From: Amblyomma americanum
Lineage: Eukaryota > Arthropoda > Arachnida > Ixodida > Ixodidae
Reading direction: 5' to 3'
NCBI RefSeq assembly: GCF_052857255.1
Contig: NC_135502.1
Span: 152,527,868 to 152,591,867 of the forward strand
DNA: 64,000 bases
Position numbers and translations under genes: made by a program
Part shown: piece after piece, positions 44,320 through 56,177 of the stretch
Layout of the letters: each line of letters opens with the position of its first letter
Numbering within the stretch: position 1 is the stretch's first letter
The notes under the pieces: model-generated
Databases searched by the model: none
Told to the model about the DNA's origin: nothing
What the model saw: only the letters and a program-made list of their open reading frames with translations

Positions 44320-45180
44320 ATGCCCTCCTCCTTTCACGGTTACAAATGTGGTAACCACCAGCCGGTTGCGCATTCTTATTGTCACGCCCTGGTTATGTTC
44401 TCCCATACCATGGGAACCACCCTCCTGTTTAACATTCCTCCACTCTTGCTATACCCTCCTTCTAGGGCGACTATCTTTAGATTGCGGATTCCTTTTTTCT
44501 CTTTGCACAAGATTTTTTTTGCTGCAACCACTCTCCGTGGTGATCCCGCGGAAGCCACAATATGGCTGCGCATCCATAGGCTTTCGTCATACCCTCCTCT
44601 TTCCATGCTTCTCCTGCAAACATACTCCACTAACACAAACCTTGCTCTTCCCATGCTCTCCTATTTCCGCGGTAACCAGCTGATAAACATCCCCGTGATA
44701 ACCAATATGATTACGCATTCATACGCTCTCGACATACCCTGTTCACTCCACGCTAACACTCCCTGAATGACGTTTGCCGCCGTGGCATCCAGGCGCCGGT
44801 TGCTCTCGTCATGTCTTGTTCCTTCGATGGCAATCATCTTGGACTAAGGCATTTGTTCGTTCTTCCTATGCCTTCTTTCTGCCAGTACAACCACCCTCTT
44901 TGTGGATTTCGTAGCAGCCACTTTGCGGTTTCGCATCGTTCGCTTTGTGCTACGCCCTTCTCCATACGTTTCTCTTGCGGCACACGTGCTCCTGTTGCAC
45001 ATTTCTTGGCTCTTGCTTATTCTCCTCTTTCCATGGTTAACCCCCGATAAATCTGGTGCTAACCAGCCTCCGCTTTTGCATTCCTATGCTCTGGAAATGC
45101 CTTTGTTATTTCACGGTAACTACCAGCCGGATAGCTGCTCCGGTAACCCTTCGGCTGCGCACTACGACTGCAACGCGCGA
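44320..45180 (+). repeat. Degenerate tandem repeat, roughly 60-110 bp units
   Basis: Phrases such as ggtaaccacc/agcc, gcgcattc(t/c)tatgctct and taccctcctctttcca recur in the same order several times (about 44330, 44560, 44660, 45040, 45100) with many differences. It looks like an old minisatellite. No coding region is supported. Confidence 0.55.
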
Positions 45181-45669
45181 AATCCATGAAGCATGCCCTT
45201 AACAGCTGTCGCTGTAAAATATACAAGTAAAATATACAAGCCATTGTTCACCAGCATTTTCGCAACCGTGATGAGGGAGAAGCCTGTAGTAGAATCTTCA
45301 CTTCTAGGTGCTTACTGCTATTCACTAAGATCGTAGTGCCCTTTTGTGTGATCCACCCGGCGTGAGCCCTCAAGTTCTCGCTGATGGGAGCCTACATGTA
45401 GTAAACCATGAAAAGCGGTAGGTTAATTGCACCTGCGGGAATTTACACCGGTGAGCAGATATCTAGCAATTCTATGCAGCTATTCATTGCAAGTGAACGG
45501 GCATCTCTAGGAGCATACTGGTACAGCATTCCGAAGGTTCAATACTGCAGCAATCCATAGTGTGAATAATCGAGCGGCAAGCGACGCCATTGGAAATGCC
45601 GGTAACATGCTATATTTACTGCGGTTGCCAGATAATATTGAACGACGCCTGGAAAGCTGAAAGGCAGAC

Positions 45670-45940
45670 CTTCCGCAGTCGTGGCCTTTTGGTCCTGGCG
45701 TCCGCTTCGGCTGCGGGAGGTGGTTGGTTCGAAACCCGCCGCCGGACACCCACCGGTCAAAATAGATACAAGCCACCCACGGCCCGGCGCCCGGCTTCTT
45801 CAGGCGTGTGTACTAAGAGGAGGCTCCACAAACCACGCTGCACCCTTTTGGAGGCAAACCCAGTTTCGAACGCTCAGACTGTAAAGGTGGTTCGTGTTTC
45901 ACTGCAAAATGAAGAGTTCAACTCAAAGCTCGTACGCTGC
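45670..45940 (+). mobile_element. tRNA-Ser-like SINE copy
   Basis: Starts cagtcgtggccttttggtcc, close to the first half of tRNA-Ser with its A box, and has a B-box-like ggttcgaaacc at 45724-45734. The body (ccgccgccggacacccaccg, cggcccggcgcccggcttct) is different from that of the Ruka-like SINE, so this is a second family. The 3' end near 45940 is approximate. Confidence 0.65.
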
Positions 45941-46821
45941 AACTAGCGTCATGTTCAACACTACTGTAAGCGATCCTTCGTCAGAAGCAACAACTTCGGA
46001 GTATCACTGAGGTCCTGGGCAAGTCCGGTTTTTCCGGCTGACCAACTTTGTGAGAAAAAAAGGCCACTTCTTTTTGGATGTGGTTAAGCAGCAAGAACTG
46101 ATAAAGTGATGGGCAAGTTACCTGCAGGAAATAGATTTACAAACATACCCATCCTTGGACGAGAAGTAATTTATTGTTGCATTGACCTCACAAACTGAGC
46201 TACGCGAGAAATGTGATCATTGGTCACAGTAGAACTCTCCCAGGTTAGCCTGCCTCTTTCTCGGACATGCTTCAAGCGAAGAATGACCGTGGTAAGAACA
46301 CAGCATTGCTAAGCCTCCCACATAGCTTAAGCGATCCCCTGGTCTTGGGACAGGCTGCAAGGGCTAAATTACAGCTTCACTGTCCCACTATGCAATCACG
46401 AGATAATTTTCATAAAAACTTGACAGCCCAGTTTCACGTGCCCCAGAAACATCGCCTTCAGCCGGTAATTACAATTCGCTTAGAATAACTGAAAGAACTG
46501 CATTCTTTTCTGCGGATCAATTAAATACAAAAAAATTAGCTGTCCGCGATTAGGACAGCCACCCTGAAATTTCGCTGACAGGAAGTTCACGCTGTGGCTT
46601 GCTGAAACTAGGATGAGCTATGAAATCCACGCGCAAATTCATGGCCCTGGAAACGAACGCAAAGACAGCCGTGCTGCTAAAATTATCATTGCCTTCGTGA
46701 GTTGCATGTAAGCCACCACACCTAAGGCGCCTCCCACCTCAGAATCAGGTAAAACTCGACGATGACGACATCAACGCCATGCAGCCGGAAGGTTCAGTCA
46801 TCGCCATTCCTATATATATAT

Positions 46822-46996
46822 CAGACATAACTTCACCAGCGAAAGAACGGGACACCAGGAGAAGAAGAAGACAGGACAACGCTCCCGTTCCTGTTGTCCT
46901 GGACAACGTTCCTGGACAACGCTCCTGGTGTCCCGTTCTTTCGCTGGTGAAGTTATGTCTGATACACACCAACTAGCCCTCATGGTTACCTTGTTA
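46822..46996 (+). mobile_element. Second mini-palindrome with a PLE-type end, flanked by 12-bp direct repeats
   Basis: Arms 46822-46860 and 46923-46961 (39 bp, perfect) enclose a 62-bp loop that itself has short repeats of ctggacaacg. The right arm continues into a 35-bp extension (46962-46996) with CCAACTAGCCC. Flanks: ctatatatatat at 46810-46821 and 46997-47008; the repeat is simple sequence, so its exact length is uncertain. There is no coding sequence. Confidence 0.7.
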
Positions 46997-47019
46997 CTAT
47001 ATATATATATCTGCCAAAT

Positions 47020-48050
47020 GACCCAATACGATATCGCGCGGTCCTGTGTCCCTCTGCTAGCAGATTTCAGGGCAATTACATCGTTACCTACGCTGCTTTT
47101 GACCAAGCTAATCTAGTGGCCAATAATTTTTCTCGATGGCACAATTCAAGAAAACTTTTGCGAGGAAATGATTTTCGAAGCGCTGCACGTTGAGAAAGAA
47201 GAGTACACGCTAGGTGTTGACAAGCAAATCCCGCTTAGAAGATAACTACACACAGCCCTACACATTTCTCCGATCACCTTGAATTGAACGAATATTACAT
47301 CACCAGTCCGTCTGTTCGCTTTATTGAATAATAACTTTGCAAAGCAAAAGAGTTCTTACTACTAAGTCGTATTGTCACGTAGTGGTGAAGGCAGTCCAAG
47401 CAGTGAGGAAGACAGGAAAAAGTTAGTGCGAAGGAAACCGTTTAAGGGGCTGACCTGCGCCCACAATGGAATGAATGACTCGGCAGCGGAGAAAGCAGCA
47501 TGGTGCTCTGCGGTGGTCGAGCAGAAGTTCCGCTGCTCTAGGACGTGTTCAATTGAAAATGGTAGCGAACTGTCGATGTGCGGGGTCTAAATTTACCACA
47601 AACGTGAGGAACAGCGTAGAATAAGCTTCGCCAGGATGCGATCCATCGAGATAACTGTGGTCGCATCTTGCTTCACAGGGAAGGCCATAGAGCCGCGTGC
47701 TGGCAGCTTTAAAGAATGAACAAATAAAGAATACAAAGATCCGCGGCTGTATTGTGAATTTAGTGATATGAAGTGTTATGTAGCTAGCGCTGGAACTCCA
47801 CGGCACCTTTAGTTGTCATTGTACTTCAATACGTAATATATGACCGCGAATTATTCGGGCGCAGAGAGCCGCGTTTCATCTTGTGTAAAATAATGTACCA
47901 GATAATCGCCATTGCCCATTGTGAGATTGGCGAGAAGCACAAGCGCAACCAAAGCTGCTACCAAACTGCAAGCAAGCGACAAAACTTTAAGCGCTAGTTT
48001 TGCAGCTGTGTCCCAAAAATTGCGTCAAAATTACCAGCACTGCACCTGAG
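47020..48050. other. No gene recognised
   Basis: A 72-codon frame at 47372-47590 begins near tgtcacgtagtgg and may be part of an LTR-like repeat, but no second copy is in the window to confirm it. Confidence 0.4.
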
Positions 48051-48054
48051 TTAG

Positions 48055-48300
48055 CGGCGGCTGCGCTTTTACGGAGGAAAAACGCTAAGGCGCCCGTGTG
48101 CTGTGCGATGTCAGTGCACGGTAAAGATCCTCAATGGTCGAAATTATTCCAGAACCCTCCACTACGGCTCCTCTTTCTTCCTTCTTTCACTACCTAATTT
48201 ATCCCTTTTCTTACGGCGCGTTTCAGGTGTCCGCCGATATATGAGAGATACTGCGCCATTTACTTTCCCCCAAAACGAATTCTTATTATTATTATCACCT
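48055..48300 (+). mobile_element. 5'-truncated Ruka-like SINE
   Basis: Same body as the SINE at 34.5-34.8 kb, starting at gcggctgcgctttta without the tRNA head, and ending in an (ATT)n-like tail (48284-48297). It differs by many substitutions and small indels from the other copy. Confidence 0.8.
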
Positions 48301-48309
48301 GAGTTATCT

Positions 48310-51300
48310 AAAATACTTTATCACCGTACCATGCTTCTGCTGGTACGCTTCACCACGTCGCCATCATACCTATCACCAATATTCATCATTCACTAAATAA
48401 CACCTCCCATTGATGCGTGTTGAAGATTTCCTTCACCGGCGCCGGGCAGTATTCCGAGGAAGGTGCAAAATCTCGCTACTTGACATTAATCATTTCAGTG
48501 GTCGCTCCGTGTATCCCACCCTTTATATACGTATTGGTTAACGTTGTGTTCGGCGAATCACACTGCAAAGCGCACGTGCCTTGTTATGAAGACAGAGAAA
48601 ACACAATGCATTGCAAGCAACCGCGTTGAACTAGGTTCTATGGCGTGCAGTATTGATCATAAATATGAGGTGACAAAATCAAATCCGGAGCATCTGCATA
48701 TTCTTAGAACCGAAATAAAATTGAACGTATACTCTGCGATGTCACATTGGTAGGCTTAGAAGGTCTGGTGATCAAAATAATTCGCATTCCACCTCCCCTG
48801 TGCCTCTGAAAGCAAACCCGGAGTTTTGGTTCGTTGATCTACAGATAACATAATGGTTTATGTGAAGCTGCCCACGTGTGCCAAGCGCACCTCTACAAAC
48901 TTAAATCCAGGGTGTTCTCTTATCTTCTGATTTGCTTGCGTGACACTAGGTTGCCCGTCCTCGGTGTCGCCTACATCGATATCCCTGCGGATCTTCCGTT
49001 TTAAGAAGCACCATGGAATGCATCAGAGTTCAGAGAGGAAGAGCTGACCTTAGCTATAGAAATCCCCTCGTGATAAATCTTATGGTGATGAGGTTTTAAG
49101 CGTTACCCTCATCACTGCTTCTCAAGTGCAGCTTGAACTCTTGTACTAGTCTCATACGTTCGACTGTACATTTTCTGTTTTGTAAAGCTCATTTGTTTTG
49201 TAATGCTTGTTTGCGAATTACAGTAGGCAATTAGCGCACAAACGTGAAGAAGCTCTTTTTCTATCATGGGAATCAAATCAGTTGAATGAATAAAATACAG
49301 GTAAATTTAAAAGGTGAGCAGAAGAGAGAAAAACTAATATGACATATAAGATTGGACACGCTTGGGTCTCCGGACCAGTTCGAGGTCCCACACTATGTCG
49401 AAAGGTTCGTATTCCTTTTGGACGTGACGTCGGCCTCCGGAATCACCACAGGCAGCTGTGATGTTGGGTTCGGCAAGACCTCCCAGGCCTCCCAAGATGA
49501 GGTGGCGGGCTGTCCCTGTGGGGGAGGATCAGAAGTGCAGCCGAAACGCACTTTCGAGATTGTGGCGTGAAGGTCGCAGCCTAGAGAGCATGCAGGGGAG
49601 GTTCCACCACAGTGAGATAACCGCTTAGAGCTTGACAGAGAGAGCAATTGAGAGCAGATATCCGCTACTGGTCGGCGTGCACTCTCAGAAGCGCATTGTG
49701 ACGACAAAATGCTATTGCAGGCGCTGCCCAAGAAAAAGCTTCAGGCATTTCTGGCGGCAAGCTTCCAAACTGTCCAACTGGTGAGAACATTCGGGGCACA
49801 GAAGAAGCTCACATGGAAGAAGCCGTAAGTGTCCCAGTCTCTATTTTCTTAGCGCCTTGAACCTAGGGCTGGCTAGAATAGGCGGCAATTACGTGCTCCA
49901 TAGATCTTCGCAACGGCATTTTGTAATAAAAAAATGTTCGAAAAATATCGGCAGTGATTTCAAAATCTGGAAGCGCAGAGCCGGACAAAACTGGCGTCTT
50001 CTATTGTAGCACCTGTTTTGGTGAACCAAAACTTCCATCAAAGCGCTTTCCTTCCTGCCTCTTCAGAAAGTAGAAGTTCGTACGCGGTTCCCTGAGGACT
50101 TAAATAGTGCCGTAGAGTAGGGCTGATGGTAAGCTTAGACCAATTAGCTTTTTCTAACGCGCAAAAAAATGGAGCTCGAACAAGTTCTATTTTCTTTATA
50201 TCCATGGAATAACGTATAGGCCTGCTATTACAGCATGCGTCTCTCGAAAACTTCAGTCGCATGCGCAGTTCAAAGAGAGCGGCAGCTTTGACCAATGGCA
50301 TATAAGAAAGCAGCGTACTTCACCGCGCGCAATCAGTAAATGCAGTGCGGTGAAGGCCTGTACTGATGAACATAAATTGGAAGAAAGCGGCCTTTTATTC
50401 CTGACACTTGCTATGAAATATTTGTGGCAGGTATCGCCATCACGGATCGGTGCGCAGTCACAGAGATGTGTCCGAAGGGCACAATATTTGGATGTTCTGC
50501 ATGTTGCGTACTACCTTTGATTTCGACCAGTTGGTCATCACTTGGTAGCTTTGTTACTTTGTAGGCGGGGCCAAGGCATTTATGAGACCCTTTAAAGCTA
50601 CAAATGAGGTTATCTTTGCATCTGGTTGCTCTATTATAAACTGTGGATCACATGGTGTTTTTGAAACGTTTTTTTTTGTTTTCTCGTGATTAACTGAACG
50701 TTTTGTTCTCTTTTGTGACGTCGATCGTTTTGTGGAAAAAGGAGATCCATAAATATGTGCACTGTTCAGCCGTGGTGCCAGCCACCCACCATGGAACCCA
50801 AGAAGGGGACGATACAAAAGCTTGCTAGCAAGAACTGCCCATGCCAGCCGTACACCACTACTATAACCAAATATGCGGTAACTCAGGGTAGCTACTCCAC
50901 ACAAAGTTATCTCTGGCCACCAGGAAAGCAAGGAACGTCCAAGAAGTGGACGAGTATAGTAAAGTTGTGACAAGAGATAGGAAAGGGAAAGATGGAGTGG
51001 AAGACAAGAGAAGGTGACTTCCAATTTCTCCCTTTCGGGTGAGTACTGAGGTGTCGTCTACAGGAAGCTGGGGCAAACTTCATGTGTTGCCTCGGCCAAG
51101 TGACCCTAAAAGTTCAAAAGATCGGCACCGGCTCAACCACCACAACCATCTTTTTTTCGAATAAGGCGGTGCCCCGCACGGATAAGCTTGAGTGCTCGGG
51201 TCCATGGTGGTGCACTGCTCACCGTAGAGCCTCAACTCATCATCACCTGCTTGCTGCAGATGCCCTGGGGTCCCGTATAGTGGAGGACGAGAAAGTGCTT

Positions 51301-52010
51301 TTGCTAGAATGAAAGCTAGGTGACGCATTGTTTCGATTTACGTGCACCGTTGATTACTTCTCGAAAAAAGTTAGACTGTGTCCTACTTCTCTACTAACAC
51401 TCTTCAGGAAGTGTGTGTTTAGACTGTCTCTCAGGAGAGTGTTAGGTATCAGCATAACGACTAGCAAACATTTTAACGACTTTACATTCGCCAGTTTTTG
51501 AATCCTTACTCGGCCGACGTTCTCGTGCATGCCGCAAGCACGATAGCGTTCACAAATACGACATTTACAATACAAACTAACAATTATAAACCTTAATATA
51601 AGGAATGCATCGAACATGAATAATCGGAGAATTAAACCATAGAAGTATATTGCAACTTATCACCTCGCCCTTGAACCCATGCATTGATTTTTTTTTGTAG
51701 AATTTCGTTTTCCCGCAACAGATGGAAGTTACGGAAGTCTGTTTAAAATTTACTTATATAGGCAGAAATGTATGGACCGATATCGATTGTTCTCTTTTTT
51801 CGAAAGAACTAGGAAAGTTATCCATTTCCACCCTTATGGAAAAATAATACGTTTCGAATATATACTGGAGGTATTTATAACATATCTTAAACATAGATTT
51901 TATTCTAGAACACAGTAAAAATCTGCAGGAAACAGGTTCCTGAAAATTCATGCATGGTATTCGACATATATTATTAAAATTTGTCATATATACCTCGCTT
52001 AAAGCGTCCG
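48310..52010. other. No gene recognised; one weak candidate 5' splice site
   Basis: A GTAAGT donor at 49825-49830 follows an open stretch (49690-49824) in two frames, which could be an exon, but no acceptor or family motif supports one frame over the other. The rest is AT-rich, with short frames on both strands. Confidence 0.4.
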
Positions 52011-52019
52011 ACTAGTAGA

Positions 52020-52500
52020 TTTGAAACACGTGAAAAATATGTATGTGCTTGTGGCATCTTTTCATTGTATAAAATGTGTACTTTCGTTGATACGAAATGA
52101 AATCGCTTTGAGCACGTTCCAAATATGCAAAAAATATGTATGTTGTGTTTAAATACTTGCCAGCGTATTTAATGTGCAATTGCCTAAATACGAAATAAAT
52201 GCTTTCAAATCATGCTTCAAATTTAATGACTGAGCAGTCCACGTAAATATATTCAAAGCAGACTTTAAGCTGGCGTAGAACAATCTAGTGCTCTAAATTA
52301 CGTTTCCGGAAATCGCATTTGCATGTTGGCAATGTATTTCAAGTATATAAAGTGTATTTTCATAAATGCGCAATTAATTCTTTCAAATTATATTTAAATT
52401 CTAAGATATAGTCAGTCGGCGTAATCTTATTTGCAGCACATTTCAAGAAGCCGTGGAACAATCTAGTGCTTGAAATCATACTTCTGAGAGCGGTGACAAC
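52020..52500. repeat. AT-rich degenerate tandem repeat, about 178-bp period
   Basis: gaacaatctagtgct occurs at 52278 and 52456, and the surrounding text (ctttcaaat..at.cttcaaat; aaatacgaaataaat / aaatgcgcaattaat) repeats in register. At least two units and part of a third are visible. It flanks the Gypsy C insertion region. Confidence 0.6.
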
Positions 52501-53019
52501 TCTGCCATTTCTGTCGTCATTTCTTTATGGTAATTTCCAGACGGAAAGCAATCACCGTTTAGTTACACTACGTGCGGAGAACGTCATAGCCTTATACCAG
52601 TAATTACTGGCGTCTGCACCTTCGAGCCCCAATATGCGAGCGAAAAGGATCCAGACTCGCAAGACCGACGGGCTCTAATAGACACCAATGTATTCGTTGG
52701 TAAACAAGTCGACTCCTGACCGTTGCCTGACGCACGTTACTATTAGTAGTTCGCTTCTAGATCACCCTCAGATTCGAAAGTGACCGGGCCACCACTATGT
52801 GAGAATTTTCGGACCCGCCGTTATTGAGCGAAAAACGCTTCATCATGCGCAATAATATCTCGTCTCTTGTATCACGTATTTTAGGTAAGCCAAGTATCAC
52901 TCTTGTGGAATAAATTCCTGTTCGCTGACGTCACTTTCTGTCAACGTTTGCTCTCTGCCGACATCTTTCCTGTTGAAGGTGCATCACGTGACCTTGAAAT
53001 GTTATAGACTTCTTGATTG

Positions 53020-53191
53020 TGTAATGGGACCGACAGGCGCAGCGCAGCGAAGAAGCGGACGAGTTCAAGCGGGACAACGAAGAAGCAGACGAAGTGCAGC
53101 TGGGTTTTTCGAACGACGCCTGTGAGTGTGCCCGTCGTGTCGCCGGACAACCAAGACCAACCGACCTGTGCTTCAAATAAACGCCTTGACA
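53020..53191 (+). repeat. Gypsy C 5' LTR, 172 bp
   Basis: Starts TGTAATGGGACC and ends GCCTTGACA, with an AATAAA polyadenylation signal (53176-53181). Very short for a Gypsy LTR. Confidence 0.95.
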
Positions 53192-53193
53192 CT

Positions 53194-53211
53194 TGGTGGA
53201 GGTGCCTCGGT
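53194..53211 (+). other. Gypsy C candidate primer-binding site
   Basis: Starts TGG two bases after the 5' LTR (tggtggaggtgcctcggt), as expected for a site complementary to a tRNA 3' end (ACCA-type). Which tRNA is not determined. Confidence 0.55.
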
Positions 53212-53269
53212 TCCCGTCCCGGTCCTCATCCTGGAACTTCGAAGTGGAACGCTCCTCGTCTCCGCCACC

Positions 53270-54508
53270 ATGCCGGAAGGTCCGAGTGAACCATCGCAGC
53301 CCCTCCCTGCCACCGTACTCTGTCACGGGGTGCAGCGCCAGCGTGACCCTTCTCCTTTTAGTGGCACCGATGACCAAGACGTCGACGATTGGCTGGCCTC
53401 CTTTGAGCGCATCAGCACTTACAATCGGTGGGACGATTCCGTCAAACTTAGCAACGTCCTATTCTATCTAACGGACGTTGCCAACCTATGGTTTCGCAAC
53501 CATGAGGCCGACCTTCCCACCTGGTCGTCTTTTAAAACAAGCTTCGCCGACGTTTTCGGCCGCCCCGCCGTCCGGAAGCTTCGCGCCGAGCAACGTCTTC
53601 GTGCTCGATCTCAGCTCCCTTCCGAGACGTTCACCAGCTACATCGAGGACATCGTTGACCTGTGCAAGCGTGTCAACCCCTCCATGTCCGAAGGGGATAA
53701 AGTCAACCACATACTTAAAGGCATAGCCGATGACGCTTTCCAGATGCTGCTGGCGAAGAACCCCACCTCCGTCGCCACCGTCATCCAGCTGTGCCAAAGC
53801 TTCGACGAACTCCGCAAGCAACGCGCATCTACGCGGCAGTCCGGCGCGCCTGCGGGGGGTCTTGCTGGCTTGGCCCTTGGTGGCTCGTCTGCTGAGCAGT
53901 CCCTGTTCATGCAGCAGGTTAAAGACTTCATCCGCGAAGAGGTCGCTCGCCAGCTTTCTCTGCTGCATCACCTTCCCGACCCCGTTTGCCCTCCGCACGA
54001 CCTGGCGCCATCTCTCACGCCCACAATCCGTCGTGTTATTCAGGAGCAGGTCGCTGCAGTTCTGCCATCCAGTCCCCCACCTCCTCCTGTGGCAGCGCCG
54101 CTCACCTATGCTGAAGCAGTCACCGGTACACGCCGCTCGCCCACCTCTGCCGCCTACCCTAGCAGCCCGGCCTTTTATGCTCCACCGCCGTCTATACCCC
54201 CGCCGCAGGTACCGGTTCGTCGACCCCGCCGAAACCCTACGAACCCTTGGCGTACCGAGGACAATCGACCGATATGCTATTCCTGCGGTCTTCCGGGCCA
54301 TGTCGCACGCTTTTGCCGTCAGCGATCTCCTCGTTCTGGCGATTTCATGCGCAATTTCCGGTACGATTCCGGGCCGCCCTTGCCTAATGTCTCTTCTGCC
54401 TCCTCTACACATCGCTCCCAGTACCCTACTCGTCGCTCGCCTTCCCCTCGTCGACGTTCCATTTCTCCGATGCTCCGCCGCCCGGACCCTCTCCCAGAGG
54501 AAAACTGA
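53270..54508 (+). CDS. Gypsy C gag
   Basis: 412 codons from ATG at 53270, which has a good context (gccaccATG) and lies downstream of the LTR; the frame is open further upstream into the LTR but that start would be less likely. Residues about 35-190 form a retrotransposon gag capsid region (WLASFERIS, LWFRNHEADLPTW, LCKRVNPSM), then a Pro-rich linker, and a CCHC zinc knuckle (CYSCGLPGHVARFC) near residue 340 that binds element RNA. It ends in a basic Ser/Arg/Pro tail. The last codons GAA AAC TGA overlap the pol frame, which lies in the -1 phase. The frame is intact. Confidence 0.92.
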   Translation: MPEGPSEPSQPLPATVLCHGVQRQRDPSPFSGTDDQDVDDWLASFERISTYNRWDDSVKLSNVLFYLTDVANLWFRNHEADLPTWSSFKTSFADVFGRPAVRKLRAEQRLRARSQLPSETFTSYIEDIVDLCKRVNPSMSEGDKVNHILKGIADDAFQMLLAKNPTSVATVIQLCQSFDELRKQRASTRQSGAPAGGLAGLALGGSSAEQSLFMQQVKDFIREEVARQLSLLHHLPDPVCPPHDLAPSLTPTIRRVIQEQVAAVLPSSPPPPPVAAPLTYAEAVTGTRRSPTSAAYPSSPAFYAPPPSIPPPQVPVRRPRRNPTNPWRTEDNRPICYSCGLPGHVARFCRQRSPRSGDFMRNFRYDSGPPLPNVSSASSTHRSQYPTRRSPSPRRRSISPMLRRPDPLPEEN

Positions 54509-56088
54509 CTGCCGAAGTTCAGGAGGCAAGAACTGCGTGTTTTGCCAACTTTTTAAGTCCTCCGTGTTCTCCTGCTAACGTGATTGAGGTGTCTGTTGAA
54601 GGCGTCCCCGTTCTCGCGCTCGTCGACACGGGTGCTGCAGTGTCAGTAATTAGTGATGCTCTTCGCCGCAAACTTCGTAAGGTGACAACGCCGCTGTCTG
54701 ACTTCTCACTACGTACGGCCACCTCTCAGCGCATCCACCCCATCGCAGCCTGCACGGTCCGCGTTACTATCAACGACGTCGCCTATACCATCGAGTTTGT
54801 TGTGCTGACCGCCTGCTCTCACGATGTCATCCTCGGCTGCGATTTCCTCTCGACCCACCGTGCAGTGATTGATTGTGCCCGTGCGGAACATGAGCTTTCT
54901 CCCCTGTGTGATGTTTCGTTGTGTGACCTACCTGTGCGCTCCGCTAAGCTTCTTGTAGCTGCCGACACCGACATACCTCCCTCCTCTTCAGCCCTCGTTC
55001 CGCTCCGCCCCGACTCTTTCCTCAGCGGCCCTGTTCTTTTCACACCTACCGCAGCACCCACTCGCCATCAGCGCCTCCTCATTCCATTCGCCGTTGTCTC
55101 GATTTCCGATGGCCACTGCGCCATCTATGTCACCAACCCATTTTCTTACCCGTCGTTTGTTCTTCGCGGCGAATGCCTCGGCTCTATTGAAGAACTGGAC
55201 CCTGCTCTTGCTTCCGAGTTCTCCGATACCCGTGCCTGCTCCCCAGTTACTGCCTTAGCCTGTTGTGCGACAGCGCCCGATCTGATTTCCATCGACGTCT
55301 TTCGTCGTAACATCGCTCCCGACCTTCCGTCCGCTTACCGTGACCAACTCTTGGAACTTCTCTGCCGCTTCCGCAACTCTTTCGACCTTTCCCAGCCCTC
55401 CTTGGGGCGCGCATTGGCCGTCTCTCACACAATTGACACTGGTACCCACGCTCCCTTGCGTCAGCGACCGTACCGAGTCTCGCCGAGCGAGCGCCGCGTC
55501 ATCCGTGACAATGTTGACGACATGCTTCGGCGCGGCATAATACAGCCTTCTCACAGCCCTTGGGCCTCTCCTGTTGTCTTGGTGACGAAAAAAGATGGCT
55601 CCATCAGGTTCTGTGTGGACTACCGCCGTCTCAACAAGATCACACGCAAGGATGTTTATCCTCTACCCCGAATCGACGACGCACTGGATTGCTTGCAGGG
55701 AGCGGAGTATTTTTCATCCCTCGACTTACGCTCCGGCTACTGGCAGGTCCCGATGGCGGCGAACGACAGGCCGAAAACCGCTTTCGTCACCCCAGACGGC
55801 TTGTATGAGTTCAATGTGATGCCATTCGGCCTCTGCAATGCTCAAGCCACATTCGAAAGGATGATGGACACTATTCTCAGTGGCCTCAAATGGGAAACTT
55901 GTCTGTGTTACTTAGAGGACGTTGTCGTTTTTTCCAAAGATTTTCCTTCCCATCTGCACCGCCTTCAGCGCGTACTCACTAGCCTTACTGACGCCGGCCT
56001 CCAACTAAACTTGAAAAAAATGTTACTTCGGTGCAACGCAGCTCACAATATTAGGCCATGTCATCTCCAAAGACGGCGTTCTTCCTGA
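54388..56088 (+). pseudogene. Gypsy C pol, first part: protease and RT
   Basis: Read by frameshift from gag. The aspartic protease has LVDTGAAVSVIS (active site DTG, about 54620) and VILGCDFLS. RT motifs: [47 protein letters not shown] and the catalytic YLED (55909-55920), where an Asp metal ligand is Glu. The frame ends early because of one extra A in a run of seven at about 56018-56024. Without that change it would read on through the connection segment to a second lesion near 56175. Confidence 0.9.
54499..54508 (+). other. Candidate -1 frameshift point between gag and pol
   Basis: GGAAAACTGA: the gag stop follows GGAAAAC. Pol is open in the -1 frame from 54388, so the frames overlap by 121 bp. 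The diverged Gypsy D has the same AGGAAAACT at its gag stop and its protease in the same -1 frame. The heptamer is not a canonical X XXY YYZ site because it begins GGA, so the mechanism is not assured. Confidence 0.55.
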
Positions 56089-56177
56089 CCCTGCCAAACT
56101 TCGCGCCGTCGCTGACTTCCCCAAACCAACCACCTTAAAAGAACTTCGCAGTTTTATAGGCCTATGCTCATATTTTC

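Noticed and set aside
47350..47600. Solo LTR starting tgtcacgtagtgg
   Set aside because: The start resembles some LTRs, but no second copy, end or target repeat can be found in the window.
53126..53269. Longer gag start (Met within the 5' LTR)
   Set aside because: The upstream Met lies in the LTR and is in poor context; the Met at 53270 has a good context and fits the usual gag N-terminus.
53486..54529. 347-codon minus-strand frame
   Set aside because: It is the complement of Gypsy C gag; GC-rich coding sequence leaves few stops on the other strand.
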